Below are positions 42,178 through 51,253 of a DNA stretch of 64,000 nt, in pieces. The DNA is from Paenibacillus albus (GTDB taxonomy: Bacteria; Bacillota; Bacilli; Paenibacillales; Paenibacillaceae), in the NCBI RefSeq assembly GCF_003952225.1, contig NZ_CP034437.1, forward strand, positions 5,346,501-5,410,500, read 5' to 3'. A program made the translations under genes and the position numbers. The notes under the pieces are model-generated. The model saw only the letters and a list, made by a program, of their open reading frames with translations, made no database searches and was not told the origin of the DNA. Each line of letters begins with the position of its first letter. Position 1 is the stretch's first letter.

Positions 42178-45100
42178 TTAGAATTGAATTTCCTTCTCCA
42201 CCTTGCGGCGCTTGCCTGTCAGTTCATAAATAACTGGTACGACAATGAGCGTGAGCAGTGTGGATGTCGTCAAACCGCCGATTACGGTAATCGCGAGTCC
42301 GCCGGAGATCAGGCTTGTCGACGATTCCGAGAAAGCAAGCGGCAGCAACGCTAGAATGGTTGCGCATGCCGTCATTAGAATCGGTCTTAGACGTGTTTTG
42401 GACGCTTCGACCAGCGATTCGTGTACTGGCATGCCACTCTTGCGGTTCTTCTCGACACGGTCCAGAAGAACGACTGCGTTCGTAACTACGATACCAACAA
42501 GCATCAGCATACCGATCATGGAACTCATGGACAAGGCGTTGCCCGTAATGAGAAGCGCGCCAAGGGAACCTACCGGTACGAAGAGCAGCGACGACAGGAT
42601 GATGATTGGAGTCAGCAAACCGCCGAATGTCATGCTCATGACGAGGAAGACGAGACCAATTGCCGCAACCATCGCAATACCGATGCTTTGGAAGCCGCTG
42701 TTGATCATTTCCTGGCCGCCGCCGATTTTCACTTCCACGTTGCTTGGCAGCGACAGGCTGTTAATATCGTCTGTGATCGTCTTCGTTACTGCTGAAGTCT
42801 TGCTCGCATCCTTCACGTTACCTTTAACTTGTGCATACATCTTCAAGTCTTCGTGGTTGATCGCAACAGGCGCTTTCGCTTCTGTAATATCCACGATTTC
42901 CTTCAGCTGCTTCATGCCGCCCATCGTAGGGATGACAATGCTCTCCAGCTGTTCTTTGTTCGTGATTTGCTGCATGTACGACATCGTAATGTCGCGTGCT
43001 TTGTTATCCAGCGTGAAGGTGCCGACGTCGACCGGGCGAAGCTGTTCGTTAACGGCCGCCATAACCTGCATGGACGAAACGTTCAGCGCCTTGCCCTCTT
43101 TATTAAGCGTCATCTCCCATTTCGGAGTAACGTCCTTCAAGTTGTTGGCGATATCTTTCATGTCGCTGTTTGCTTTCATCAAGTTCTCGACTTGAACCGC
43201 GGCTTTGGACAGTGCCGTCAGATCATCGGAGTACAAGCTTACATCTACGCCGTTTCCTGATGGCGGTCCAGCCTGCTGGCCTTCCGTTACATTCACGACC
43301 GCTTCCGGCGATTCTTGCTTCAGCATCGCCTGCAAATCTTTCGTAACGTCATCAATCATGGTATCCATGACTGTACCTTCTTTGAACTGAACTGTGAAAT
43401 TCGCTTTATTCGACGTATTGCCGATCTTCACGAACGGATTGTCCGCGCCGCCGATGCTTGCTGTGTAGTTATCGACGCCTTTCAAATCCTTCAGATAGCC
43501 TTCCACTTTTTCACTCGTTTTGTTCGTCTGATCAAGTGTGCTTTGCGACGGCAATGTTAGATCAATGCCGATTGAAGGTACGCTGCCTGCATCCAGGAAC
43601 GTTACGCCAAGCAGCGGAATCGTGCCGAATGAAGCGATCAGAATGACAACGGATAATATAAGCACCAAAGCCTTACGGCGAAGTGCGCCGCGAATCAGCT
43701 TCTCGTAGCCGTTAATGAAGCGGCCGCCTTCCTTGTGCGGCTTAATCCGATTGAAGAATTTCGCGCCCAAGACCGGAATCAGCATCATCGCAACGAGAAG
43801 TGAAGTTACGATAGAGATAACGACCGATATTGCGAAAGGACGGAAGAATTCACCGATGATGCCCGTAACGAATGCCAGCGGCAGGAAGACAACAACCGTT
43901 GCAATCGTCGAGGAGCCTACAGCGCCGATAACTTCCTTCGTCGCTTTATAAGCAAGCTCTTTGCCGTTCATCTCCTGGCCTTTTTCCTGACGCCATCTGA
44001 AGATATTCTCGATAACGACGATACTGTCGTCCACGATCCGGCCGATCGAAACCGCGATACCGCCAAGCGTCATAATGTTCAGCGTGTATCCCATTTGATT
44101 CATAAGCGCGATCGTTGCGAATACCGAGATCGGCAGAGAAATGATGGAGATTAATGTCGCCCGTATATTACGCAAAAACAGGAATATAATGATGACACAA
44201 AACAGCGAGCCGTAAAGTCCTTCGTGAATAAGCGAGGAAACGGATTTCTTAATCTCCGCGCCTTGGTCCTGGATCAAGTGAATATCAAGGTTCGCTTTGG
44301 TTTTGTACGTTTCAAGCACGTCTTTCACGTCATCGGATACATCAGCTGTGTTCGCATCCTGTGTCTTCGCGACTTGAATGACGAAGCTTTCTTGCCCGTC
44401 GAAACGTGTAATCTCGTCTTGCTTCGAAATTGTCGTTACTTTCGCGATGTCAGACAGCTTCACTTTTGCCGCTGCAGCTGCGCCGCCAGAAGCTGCTTGT
44501 CCAGCACCTGCGCCTGCGCCGCCGCCAAACGCTGCACCCGCACCCGCTCCGCCGCCAGCAGTCAGCTCAAGATCTTCGATCTGCTGCAAGTTCGACAGCT
44601 TGCCAACGAGACGAATCGGAATCGACGTATCGTTCTCTGTCACAGAGCCAAGCGGCATTGCAAAGTCAAGCTGTTGAATCGCTTGTTGAATCGTGCTCAG
44701 CGAAATGCCATACTGGCTTGCTTTCTCTTTATCCACTTCGATGCGCAGCTCTTGCGAGATCGCGCCTTTCAATGTTACTGAGCTTACGCCAACAACCTTC
44801 TCAAGCTTCGGGACGACCCCAGTCTCAAGCTCTTTCTGAAGAGCTTCAGGATCGTTCTTTGACGAGAATACGGCAGCCTCATAGATCGGTGCTGCGCCGA
44901 AGGATAGACGCTGAACATTCAGCTTCACTTTGTCAGACGTGCCAACCTTTGCGATTGCCGTCTCGACGTCCTTTACTTTATCCTCCATATTCGTGCCAAA
45001 CGGATATTGCAAAATAATGCTTGCCGAATTCTCGGAGGTTGTACTTGTCAGGGAGTCATAGCCTTTGAGTCCTTGCAGGCTCTCCTCGACAGGCTTCGTA

Positions 45101-45291
45101 ATCTCGGTTTCAATCTCTTCTGTTGAAGCTCCGGGACTGACAGCCGATATGACAATCGCCGGGAAATCAACGTCCGGGAACGTCTGCTGCTGAATTTTGG
45201 TTGCCGAATAGAAGCCAAGTCCTAGAACGAGCAAACACAATATAATGACTGCTACACTGTTTTTTAAACTAAAACGACTAAGCCACGCCAT
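42178..45291 (-). CDS. RND efflux permease, Gram-positive HAE1/SwrC type
   Basis: A 1037-residue transporter with the RND layout: one N-terminal helix (residues 12-30), a large extracellular loop, helices 2-6, a second loop, helices 8-12. The proton-relay acidic pair lies in IGRIVDDSIVVIENIF. It resembles the SwrC/YerP-type permease that exports surfactin and drugs in Bacillus. An Ala/Gly-rich insertion fills residues about 245-275, between two porter subdomains, and is not seen in typical members. No membrane-fusion protein is encoded adjacent. It is downstream of an OmpR-type two-component pair on the same strand, likely its regulator. Confidence 0.92.
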   Translation of the reverse strand: MAWLSRFSLKNSVAVIILCLLVLGLGFYSATKIQQQTFPDVDFPAIVISAVSPGASTEEIETEITKPVEESLQGLKGYDSLTSTTSENSASIILQYPFGTNMEDKVKDVETAIAKVGTSDKVKLNVQRLSFGAAPIYEAAVFSSKNDPEALQKELETGVVPKLEKVVGVSSVTLKGAISQELRIEVDKEKASQYGISLSTIQQAIQQLDFAMPLGSVTENDTSIPIRLVGKLSNLQQIEDLELTAGGGAGAGAAFGGGAGAGAGQAASGGAAAAAKVKLSDIAKVTTISKQDEITRFDGQESFVIQVAKTQDANTADVSDDVKDVLETYKTKANLDIHLIQDQGAEIKKSVSSLIHEGLYGSLFCVIIIFLFLRNIRATLISIISLPISVFATIALMNQMGYTLNIMTLGGIAVSIGRIVDDSIVVIENIFRWRQEKGQEMNGKELAYKATKEVIGAVGSSTIATVVVFLPLAFVTGIIGEFFRPFAISVVISIVTSLLVAMMLIPVLGAKFFNRIKPHKEGGRFINGYEKLIRGALRRKALVLILSVVILIASFGTIPLLGVTFLDAGSVPSIGIDLTLPSQSTLDQTNKTSEKVEGYLKDLKGVDNYTASIGGADNPFVKIGNTSNKANFTVQFKEGTVMDTMIDDVTKDLQAMLKQESPEAVVNVTEGQQAGPPSGNGVDVSLYSDDLTALSKAAVQVENLMKANSDMKDIANNLKDVTPKWEMTLNKEGKALNVSSMQVMAAVNEQLRPVDVGTFTLDNKARDITMSYMQQITNKEQLESIVIPTMGGMKQLKEIVDITEAKAPVAINHEDLKMYAQVKGNVKDASKTSAVTKTITDDINSLSLPSNVEVKIGGGQEMINSGFQSIGIAMVAAIGLVFLVMSMTFGGLLTPIIILSSLLFVPVGSLGALLITGNALSMSSMIGMLMLVGIVVTNAVVLLDRVEKNRKSGMPVHESLVEASKTRLRPILMTACATILALLPLAFSESSTSLISGGLAITVIGGLTTSTLLTLIVVPVIYELTGKRRKVEKEIQF

Positions 45292-45334
45292 GGTGTGATG
45301 TCTCTCCTCTATATGGTTTTATACGGCAACTATA

Positions 45335-45363
45335 CAGTACATTTTTGAACTCAATATGTACTG
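45335..45363. promoter_or_regulatory. Inverted repeat between the sensor kinase and RND genes
   Basis: CAGTACAT (45335-45342) and ATGTACTG (45356-45363) form a perfect 8-bp inverted repeat with 13 bases between, 44-72 bases upstream of the RND start. It is suited to bind a dimeric regulator. Confidence 0.5.
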
Positions 45364-45387
45364 GGCGTTACAAATTTTTGTCTGTCC

Positions 45388-46782
45388 TTAAGAATTCTTG
45401 TTCATAAAGGCGCTATTCAGCGGTAATCGCACCGTAAAAACAGTCTCCACATTCGGCTTGCTGCTCACTTCGATCGTTCCTTCATGGAGCTCTATAATCC
45501 GTCTCACGATGGATAGACCCAGCCCGTTCCCTTTTACCGCATAATCACGTGATTTGTCGACCTTGTAGAAAGGGGTAAAAATATGCGCAAGCTCCTCTTG
45601 CGGTATGCCTTTGCCGTGGTCACGGACCGTTACAATGGCCATTCCGTCATGCGCAGCAAGCGATATCGCAAGGACGCCGTTCTTCGCAAACTTGATGCTG
45701 TTGCTAATCAAATTATGCCACACCTGATCGAGACTATCCTCGTCTCCAAATATCGTCACATCGTCAAGGGTGAGATCAGGCGTAAGCCCGTTAGCGATCC
45801 ACTGCGGCTCGCTCGAAATAATGATCCGCCGGATTTGCTCATCCAGCCGAAAGTGCGAAGGATGCGTAGGCTTTTTATCATGTTCAAGCACAGACAGACG
45901 GAGCAGATTCGCGCTAAGCCGCGATAGGCGCAGGCTCTCCTCTTCAATAATTTGGAGGTAATGCTGGCGCTGATCCTCCTCCATCTTCTTCGTTCGCAGC
46001 GCTTTGGTGAAACCGGTTATCGAAGTAAGCGGGGATTGAAACTCATGAGCAACGTTATTGACGAAATCCGAGCGCAGCTTGTCAATCATCCGCAGCGCTC
46101 CTGCCATCTCATTGAAGCTGGCCGTCAGCAAGCCGATCTCGTCCTTGCGCTTGGACAGCAGCCCCACTCGGAAGTCGCCTTGCGCCATCCGCTTCGTCGC
46201 AATCGTTAACCGCTGAACCGGCTTTACGATATAGCTCGCTGCAAGGACAATCATAATGCTGCCGAATGCGAGAACACTTAACAGAATTGTAAACATCACT
46301 CTTCGAAACAGATCGAGCAGCTTGTCGAGTTCTGGGGAAATGAAGAGAGCATACGGTTTATCGCGATACTGAAACGGCAGACCCGTTAACAAATGCACCG
46401 GCCCATGCTGCTTGCCGTCTGCCGACACCGTTCCGTGATAAACTCCTCCGCTTATGACCTGCTCTACCTGTTTGACTGAAATGTGCATCTTCTTGCGGTT
46501 ATTGCCATCGTCGTCATAAGCAAGTGTAGTACCTGCTTCATCGACAATTTGGACCCGGTAGCCAGGCATCCTGACGGCAGCCTTGAACACTTCGATGCTG
46601 CCAGGAGGCAGCTTCTCGATAATCGTTATAATTTGCTTGCCGCTCGCGATCATCTGTTTGTCGCTCAGATCCTGCACTTGATCGCTATACAGCTTCGATG
46701 CCACCATGAACGACAGAAACAAGCTTACAATGACAGCTAATATAAAAATAAACACTGTCCGCACATAGAGTGACTTAATCAT
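45388..46782 (-). CDS. Sensor histidine kinase (OmpR-type partner)
   Basis: A 464-residue kinase with two membrane helices (about residues 8-30 and 160-182), an extracellular loop of about 130 residues, a HAMP domain, HisKA with the His in NNVAHEFQSPLTS (near residue 240) and a HATPase_c domain (DHGKGIPQEEL, GNGLGLSIV). Its start overlaps the response regulator's end by 8 bases. It may sense envelope-damaging compounds and control the RND pump encoded next; this is inferred from order. Confidence 0.93.
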   Translation of the reverse strand: MIKSLYVRTVFIFILAVIVSLFLSFMVASKLYSDQVQDLSDKQMIASGKQIITIIEKLPPGSIEVFKAAVRMPGYRVQIVDEAGTTLAYDDDGNNRKKMHISVKQVEQVISGGVYHGTVSADGKQHGPVHLLTGLPFQYRDKPYALFISPELDKLLDLFRRVMFTILLSVLAFGSIMIVLAASYIVKPVQRLTIATKRMAQGDFRVGLLSKRKDEIGLLTASFNEMAGALRMIDKLRSDFVNNVAHEFQSPLTSITGFTKALRTKKMEEDQRQHYLQIIEEESLRLSRLSANLLRLSVLEHDKKPTHPSHFRLDEQIRRIIISSEPQWIANGLTPDLTLDDVTIFGDEDSLDQVWHNLISNSIKFAKNGVLAISLAAHDGMAIVTVRDHGKGIPQEELAHIFTPFYKVDKSRDYAVKGNGLGLSIVRRIIELHEGTIEVSSKPNVETVFTVRLPLNSAFMNKNS

Positions 46783-47458
46783 GCAGCACCTCCAGTCGAT
46801 AACCGAGGCCTCTCAGCGTTACGATGCGGAATGCGGCCTCCTCCTCCGCGAACCTTTCCCGAAGCCGCTTAATATGTACATCGACCGTCCGTTCGTCGCC
46901 TTCATACTCGTAACCCCATATCTGTTCAATAAGCGTTGCCCTTGTAAATAATTGGCCCGGATGGCTCGCAAGTTTGTACAGCAGTTCGAATTCCTTAAGC
47001 GGAATCGTAACGGCAGCGCCGGACTCCTTATATACGACCTGATAGCTGGCGCGATCGAGCACGAGCCTGCCTATCGGGACCGATTGAGACGCTGTAATGC
47101 GGAATCGTCTCAGCAGTGCTTTTACTCTTACGACTAGCTCCATCGGATCGAAAGGCTTCGTCACGTAATCGTCGGTTCCCAGCTGAAACCCTTTGATTTT
47201 CTCCTCGGACTCGCCTTTTGCCGTAATCATGAGAATCGGCATATCACTTGAAGCGCGAATCCGGCGGCACAGCTCCCAGCCATCCATCTGCGGCATCATA
47301 ATGTCCAGAATGACCATATCCACTTGGTGAGTGGAGAGGTAATTCCAAGCCGCTTCACCATTTGCAAACTCCACAATATCGAAGCCTTCGTCGTTCAAAT
47401 AGAGCTTAACCAGCTCTCGAATATGCGCTTCGTCATCAACAACCGCAATCTTTGCCAT
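46775..47458 (-). CDS. OmpR/PhoB-type response regulator
   Basis: A 227-residue regulator: receiver with VDDE and phosphoacceptor Asp52 in ILDIMMPQMDG, Lys in YVTKPFDPME, and a C-terminal winged-helix (about residues 130-225; ELLYKLASHPGQLFTRATLI, YEGDERTVDVHIKRLRERF). First gene of a three-gene leftward set: regulator, kinase, RND pump. It is divergent from the PAP2 gene. Confidence 0.95.
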   Translation of the reverse strand: MAKIAVVDDEAHIRELVKLYLNDEGFDIVEFANGEAAWNYLSTHQVDMVILDIMMPQMDGWELCRRIRASSDMPILMITAKGESEEKIKGFQLGTDDYVTKPFDPMELVVRVKALLRRFRITASQSVPIGRLVLDRASYQVVYKESGAAVTIPLKEFELLYKLASHPGQLFTRATLIEQIWGYEYEGDERTVDVHIKRLRERFAEEEAAFRIVTLRGLGYRLEVLHD

Positions 47459-47585
47459 TTTTTACGCCCTCTTCGCATTTTGTCTGTTTTTTATACTTGC
47501 AACCTCTATCACAATATCTTATTATTACAAGATTGCTAGATGACTTGCTAGTATGAACATCATGTATAAGGTGAGGGAGGGGCCA

Positions 47586-48223
47586 ATGAAACGCTTTGTG
47601 CCTTTAATCAGTATGCTTATATTTCCGGTGATGGGCTGGCTGTATGCAATGACCAACAAGCCGACAACCCAAGTATATAGCTTAGTAACCGACCTTGATC
47701 GGGCCATACCGCTTGTTAAAATATTCGTGCTTCCTTATTCGGTTTGGATTTTTATATTTATCTTTGTCTCATCTATTTCTTTCTTAAAGATCCCGCGGTC
47801 TATCGCCGTACGATCATTACGTATGTGGTCTGCGCCTTGATCTGTTATGGCATCTATATGGTGTTCCAAACAACTGTGCCGCGTCCGGATATATCGGGAA
47901 CGGACCCCGTCACGCGATTGCTGGGCTACGTATATGGCCGGGATTTGCCGTTTAACTGCTTCCCGAGCATTCACTGCTTCTCCAGTTATCTGGTGTTGAA
48001 AGCATTATACACAAGCAAGTTCCGCGGCCGTTTGAATCAAGTGCTTATCTACGGCATGTCGATTACGATTATTTTATCGACATTCTTCGTGAAGCAGCAT
48101 GTCATATTCGACGCAATCGGAGGCATCCTGCTTTCAGATATCGTATACCGCCTCGTGTCGCGCGCAGATCGCGTGGGTCTTTTCCGCAGATCGAAGCCAA
48201 TGCCGCAGCGGGCTAATATGTAA
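47586..48223 (+). pseudogene. PAP2-type phosphatase membrane protein, frameshifted at a T run
   Basis: From ATG 47586 (GGGAGGGG upstream) one frame encodes MKRFVPLISMLIFPVMGWLY and on to VLPYSVWIF, then becomes non-family and stops at 47840. From about 47750 a second frame continues YIYLCLIYFFLKDPAVYRRT through to 48223, with PAP2-superfamily features: VFQTTVPRPD, CFPSIHCFSSYL (the P-S-x-H motif) and KQHVIFDAIGG with the conserved His and Asp. Adding one T to the T5 run at 47749-47753 restores a single protein of about 212 residues. It may be a phase-variable site, a real loss or a base-calling error. Such proteins dephosphorylate lipid pyrophosphates or phosphatidates. Confidence 0.85.
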
Positions 48224-48251
48224 GCAGCCGAATAGAACTTAGTCAACTTAG

Positions 48252-48282
48252 AAAAGCAGAGCCGATATGGATCTGCTTTTTT
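48252..48282 (+). terminator. Terminator after the PAP2 gene
   Basis: AAAAGCAGA (48252-48260) / TCTGCTTTT (48272-48280) with a T-tract. Confidence 0.75.
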
Positions 48283-48343
48283 ATTTGCATTTTATTAGCT
48301 GTTCAGCAGCATTCAACCATTTCATGTATAGGAGTGAGTCCAG

Positions 48344-49030
48344 GTGAGCGTGAATCGTTCGGTTAAGGAGCAGTTCGAGCAGAATGGCTATTACATCATC
48401 AGGGAGTTGTATGCGGCTGAGGAAATGGAGGCTTTCAAAGCGGAGTGCGTCAAAATTGTGAAGGAGCATGACGCCGGTCCCTCAGGCGTGCTCGTGGGGA
48501 TGACGCTGCGGAGTCCGCTGTTCAGGCAAGCAACCGTTAAGCCTGCGCTTGTGGAAGCGCTGCGGGAAATCATTGGTGAACACATCATCTTCCTGAGCGA
48601 CAAAGTGGTATTGAAAAATGCAGCTACCGACTTCGGCTCTCCTTGGCATCAGGATCATCCCTATTGGGACGGCAGCCACAAATTTTCTGTTTGGATCGCG
48701 CTTGACGATGCACTGAAGAGCAACGGCTGTCTGCGACTCGTTCCTGGCAGCCATCTTCAAGGCACGGTTACGCATGACGATCAATCCGAGGATGGTTACG
48801 GCTTCGTCAATCGGATTGATCGGCGGCAAATTGCGGACGATGCGATCGTCGATTTCGAAGCGCGCCGAGGTGACGCGGTCATCTTCCATGACCTGTTGTT
48901 CCATGCTTCTTATCCGAATGTGAGCGGTCATGAACGATGGGCACTCATTACGACGTACAAGGACGGCACGAAGGAAGACCCGGATTACGAATGGGCTGGC
49001 GCTGCGTTCGTTGTTTGCGGCGGCGTTTAA
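48344..49030 (+). CDS. Phytanoyl-CoA dioxygenase (PhyH) family protein B
   Basis: A 228-residue protein with the Fe(II)-binding HxD motif in PWHQDHPYWDG (near residue 105), the distal His in LLFHASYPNVSGHER and the Arg there to bind 2-oxoglutarate; shorter than the other PhyH protein in the window, and only distantly similar. The start is a GTG at 48344, nine bases after GGAG. It looks monocistronic, with its own terminator. Substrate unknown; family members hydroxylate varied small molecules including sugars, amino acids and lipids. Confidence 0.85.
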   Translation: MSVNRSVKEQFEQNGYYIIRELYAAEEMEAFKAECVKIVKEHDAGPSGVLVGMTLRSPLFRQATVKPALVEALREIIGEHIIFLSDKVVLKNAATDFGSPWHQDHPYWDGSHKFSVWIALDDALKSNGCLRLVPGSHLQGTVTHDDQSEDGYGFVNRIDRRQIADDAIVDFEARRGDAVIFHDLLFHASYPNVSGHERWALITTYKDGTKEDPDYEWAGAAFVVCGGV

Positions 49031-49045
49031 GTGAAGAAAATGAAG

Positions 49046-49094
49046 AAAGGTCCAATCACGCCGCCTATGATGGGCAGCTGTGACTGGACCTTTT
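49046..49094. terminator. Bidirectional terminator between PhyH B and VOC genes
   Basis: A 14-bp stem (49046-49059 with 49080-49093, one mismatch) between convergent genes, followed by TTTTG on the plus strand. Confidence 0.75.
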
Positions 49095-49098
49095 GTAA

Positions 49099-49446
49099 TT
49101 ATTTGCAAACCATTAGTAAATTGCCATCCGGGTCCTTAAAGGTGAACCAATGGTCGTTCTCTACTTCAGTTGTCACATGCACATTCTTCGCTCGCAAAAA
49201 TTCATAGGCTTGATGGATATCATCCGTTCGGAATTGAAATGCCGGAACCTTGTAGACGTGGTCGGGAGAGAAGATTTTGCTGTCCAATACAATGTCCGGT
49301 CCATTCATAGGAAGAACGAATATATGACCGAAATAAATTTCCCCATCTGTAGATAATCCTAGTATGTCACAATACCAGTCACGGGCATGTTCCACATTGC
49401 TTACGGGTATAAATACTCCGCCTATTTGATTCGAAATCGGATTCAT
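49099..49446 (-). CDS. VOC (glyoxalase/bleomycin-resistance) family protein
   Basis: A 115-residue single-domain vicinal oxygen chelate protein, with the typical opening IGGVFIPVSNVEHARDWYCDILG and the closing FTFKDPDGNLLMVC. Half a metal site is formed per monomer, so dimers are expected. The family includes glyoxalase, antibiotic-binding and isomerase proteins; the exact role cannot be assigned. It follows the beta-propeller glycosidase gene on the minus strand with 25 bases between, so they may be cotranscribed. Confidence 0.83.
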   Translation of the reverse strand: MNPISNQIGGVFIPVSNVEHARDWYCDILGLSTDGEIYFGHIFVLPMNGPDIVLDSKIFSPDHVYKVPAFQFRTDDIHQAYEFLRAKNVHVTTEVENDHWFTFKDPDGNLLMVCK

Positions 49447-49471
49447 ACCAATCGCCCTCCAACTATCTCAA

Positions 49472-50503
49472 TTAAAGCGGCTTGCTCGTTGCAACGGTGA
49501 TGCATCTGAACTCGCGGTTATTCTCGCCATAATAAATGACGGCGCGGTCGCCTTCGCGCGCCGGCCTGCAGGCGCAGTAGAAGTGATATAGCGTGTCTTG
49601 CCAGTAGATGACGGAGGATTTGTGCGCATGTGTCTCGTCGAGCTCGCCATGTGATCCATGGCTGATCCATGGCTCAGGGTAAACAGACCAGTGCAGCAGA
49701 TCCTCGTCTGATACGGCAAGCGCCCCTTGCGCATGGCGGCCGTCGAAGCCAAATCCGAAGTTGATAAATTTGCCTAACGTCCGGTCAAACTTTACGCATG
49801 GATCGCTGAAGAATTGGCTGTAATATGTATCTGGTTGAACTGCAATTACCGGATTGCTTGCGTGGCGCGTCCAGTGAATCAGATCGGTCGAGGTTGCGAT
49901 TCCAGTCTCCTCCGTCCACGGCTCACCGGTGCATTTTGCATTGTAGAACATGTAGTATTGATCGTTATGCTCGATGACACAGCATTTGTACAGGCCGCCT
50001 AGCTCCCAGTGCTCCCCGCTCTCGTAGGTGAAGATCGGCTCATCGAGTCGATGCCAATGCAGCAGCTCCTCATCCTCGCACCAAGCAAGTCCCATCACCG
50101 CGCCGCCAGCTTCATAGCCGACTTCCGGGTACGAATGATAGATCATCCAGTACTTGTTGTTCAGCTTCTTCAGTCGCGGAATCTCGTAGAGCTGGTCGGA
50201 CTCTAGCAATAGCCACGAACCGGCAGCTCCGACATGATCCCAACGCGAGCCGGCCTGGAGTCGTTCGAGCATGATCCCCTTCGGCGTCCAGTCGAGCAGA
50301 TTGTCGCTAACCGCAAGCCCCGTCTGATAGCCGGAGCCGTCAAATCCGATGTACATCATATGAAATTGATCATGATGGTAGAAGACGAATGGGCAATCGA
50401 CCGCCCAGGAATCGAACTGCCCCGGCGTTCCCGAGCCTTGCAGCACCGGACGTCCCCATTTATGTGGTGTTCTCAAATGCTCCACATGAGCTTGGAGTTG
50501 CAT
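49472..50503 (-). CDS. Five-bladed beta-propeller glycosidase (GH43/GH32/GH130-like)
   Basis: A 343-residue cytoplasmic protein with repeated blade motifs such as DSWAVDCPFVFYHHDQFHMMYIG, HWELGGLYKCCVIEHNDQYYMFY and DETHAHKSSVIYWQDTLYHFYC (only the D/E-containing cores given). Acidic residues at blade starts are arranged as in inverting or phosphorolytic furanosidase and mannosidase families. The exact family cannot be settled by eye. Start chosen at the ATG at 50503, seven bases after AAGGTGG; an upstream in-frame ATG at 50614 has no ribosome site. It is preceded by two direct repeats and two tandem arrays. Confidence 0.78.
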   Translation of the reverse strand: MQLQAHVEHLRTPHKWGRPVLQGSGTPGQFDSWAVDCPFVFYHHDQFHMMYIGFDGSGYQTGLAVSDNLLDWTPKGIMLERLQAGSRWDHVGAAGSWLLLESDQLYEIPRLKKLNNKYWMIYHSYPEVGYEAGGAVMGLAWCEDEELLHWHRLDEPIFTYESGEHWELGGLYKCCVIEHNDQYYMFYNAKCTGEPWTEETGIATSTDLIHWTRHASNPVIAVQPDTYYSQFFSDPCVKFDRTLGKFINFGFGFDGRHAQGALAVSDEDLLHWSVYPEPWISHGSHGELDETHAHKSSVIYWQDTLYHFYCACRPAREGDRAVIYYGENNREFRCITVATSKPL

Positions 50504-50565
50504 CGCTAACCACCTTCCATTTATTACAATCTCCTTACTTGTACACCTTGGACGGTGGTTTTGAC

Positions 50566-50606
50566 AAGAGTGAAAATTAGTTTGGCAATCGGAATTAAGA
50601 GTGAAA
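50566..50606. promoter_or_regulatory. Direct repeats upstream of the glycosidase gene
   Basis: AAGAGTGAAA occurs at 50566-50575 and 50597-50606 (31 bases apart, about three helical turns), 63-103 bases upstream of the start at 50503. This is a plausible site for an AraC-like or other regulator bound on one face of the helix. Confidence 0.35.
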
Positions 50607-50631
50607 TTTAGCAAAAGGCTACTTAGATGTC

Positions 50632-50888
50632 GAACGAGGGATTTCGGCTAATGTAGTCCAGCAGATCGTCTTCTTTGGCGCGGAACGAGGGATTTCGGGC
50701 AAATGAGGTCCAGCAGATCGTCTTCTTTGGTGCGGAACGAGGGATTTCGGCTAATGTAGTCCAGCAGATCGTCTTCTTTGGCGCGGAACGAGGGATTTCG
50801 GGCAAATGAGGTCCAGCAGATCGTCCTCTTTGGTGCGAAACGAGGGATTTCGGCTAATGTAGTCCAGCAGATCGACCTCTTTTGATCC
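50632..50888. repeat. Tandem array 2: five units of 51/52 bp
   Basis: Units start at 50632, 50683, 50735, 50786 and 50838; lengths alternate 51 and 52 because GGCTAATGTAG-type units alternate with GGGCAAATGAGG-type units. All contain GAGGGATTT and a CAGCAGATCGTC block. The array lies in the long space between the GH35 gene terminator and the glycosidase promoter and directly abuts array 3. Confidence 0.9.
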
Positions 50889-50890
50889 CA

Positions 50891-51236
50891 CCGATTCCGC
50901 TGATGTGTGATACTGGGTACTACTCTTTCGCGATTCTACATCCGATTCCTTCCATGTGTGATACTGGGTACCACTCATTCGCGATTCTACGTCCGATTCC
51001 TTCGATGTGTGATACTGGGTACCACTCTTTCGCGATTCTACGTCCGATTCCTTCCATGTGTGATACTGGGTACCACTCTTTCGCGATTTTACGTCCGATT
51101 CCTTCCATGTGTGATACTGGGTACCACTCTTTCGCGATTTTAAGTCCGATTCCTTCCATGTGTGATACGGGGTACCATTCTTTCGCGATTCTACGTCCAA
51201 TTCCTTCAATGTGTGATACGGGGTACCACTCTTTCG
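50891..51236. repeat. Tandem array 3: seven 51-bp units
   Basis: Units start at 50905, 50956, 51007, 51058, 51109, 51160 and 51211 (the last cut at about 51236), preceded by a partial unit. Each starts GTGTGATAC and contains GGTACCACT, TTTCGCGATT and CCGATTCCTTC, with scattered substitutions. The array keeps open frames on both strands because 51 is divisible by three. Confidence 0.95.
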
Positions 51237-51253
51237 TCTCCTCAAATAGAAAA

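Noticed and set aside
42245-43195. Plus-strand open frame (316 codons) opposite the RND gene
   Set aside because: Antisense shadow; hydrophobic stretches mirror the RND membrane helices.
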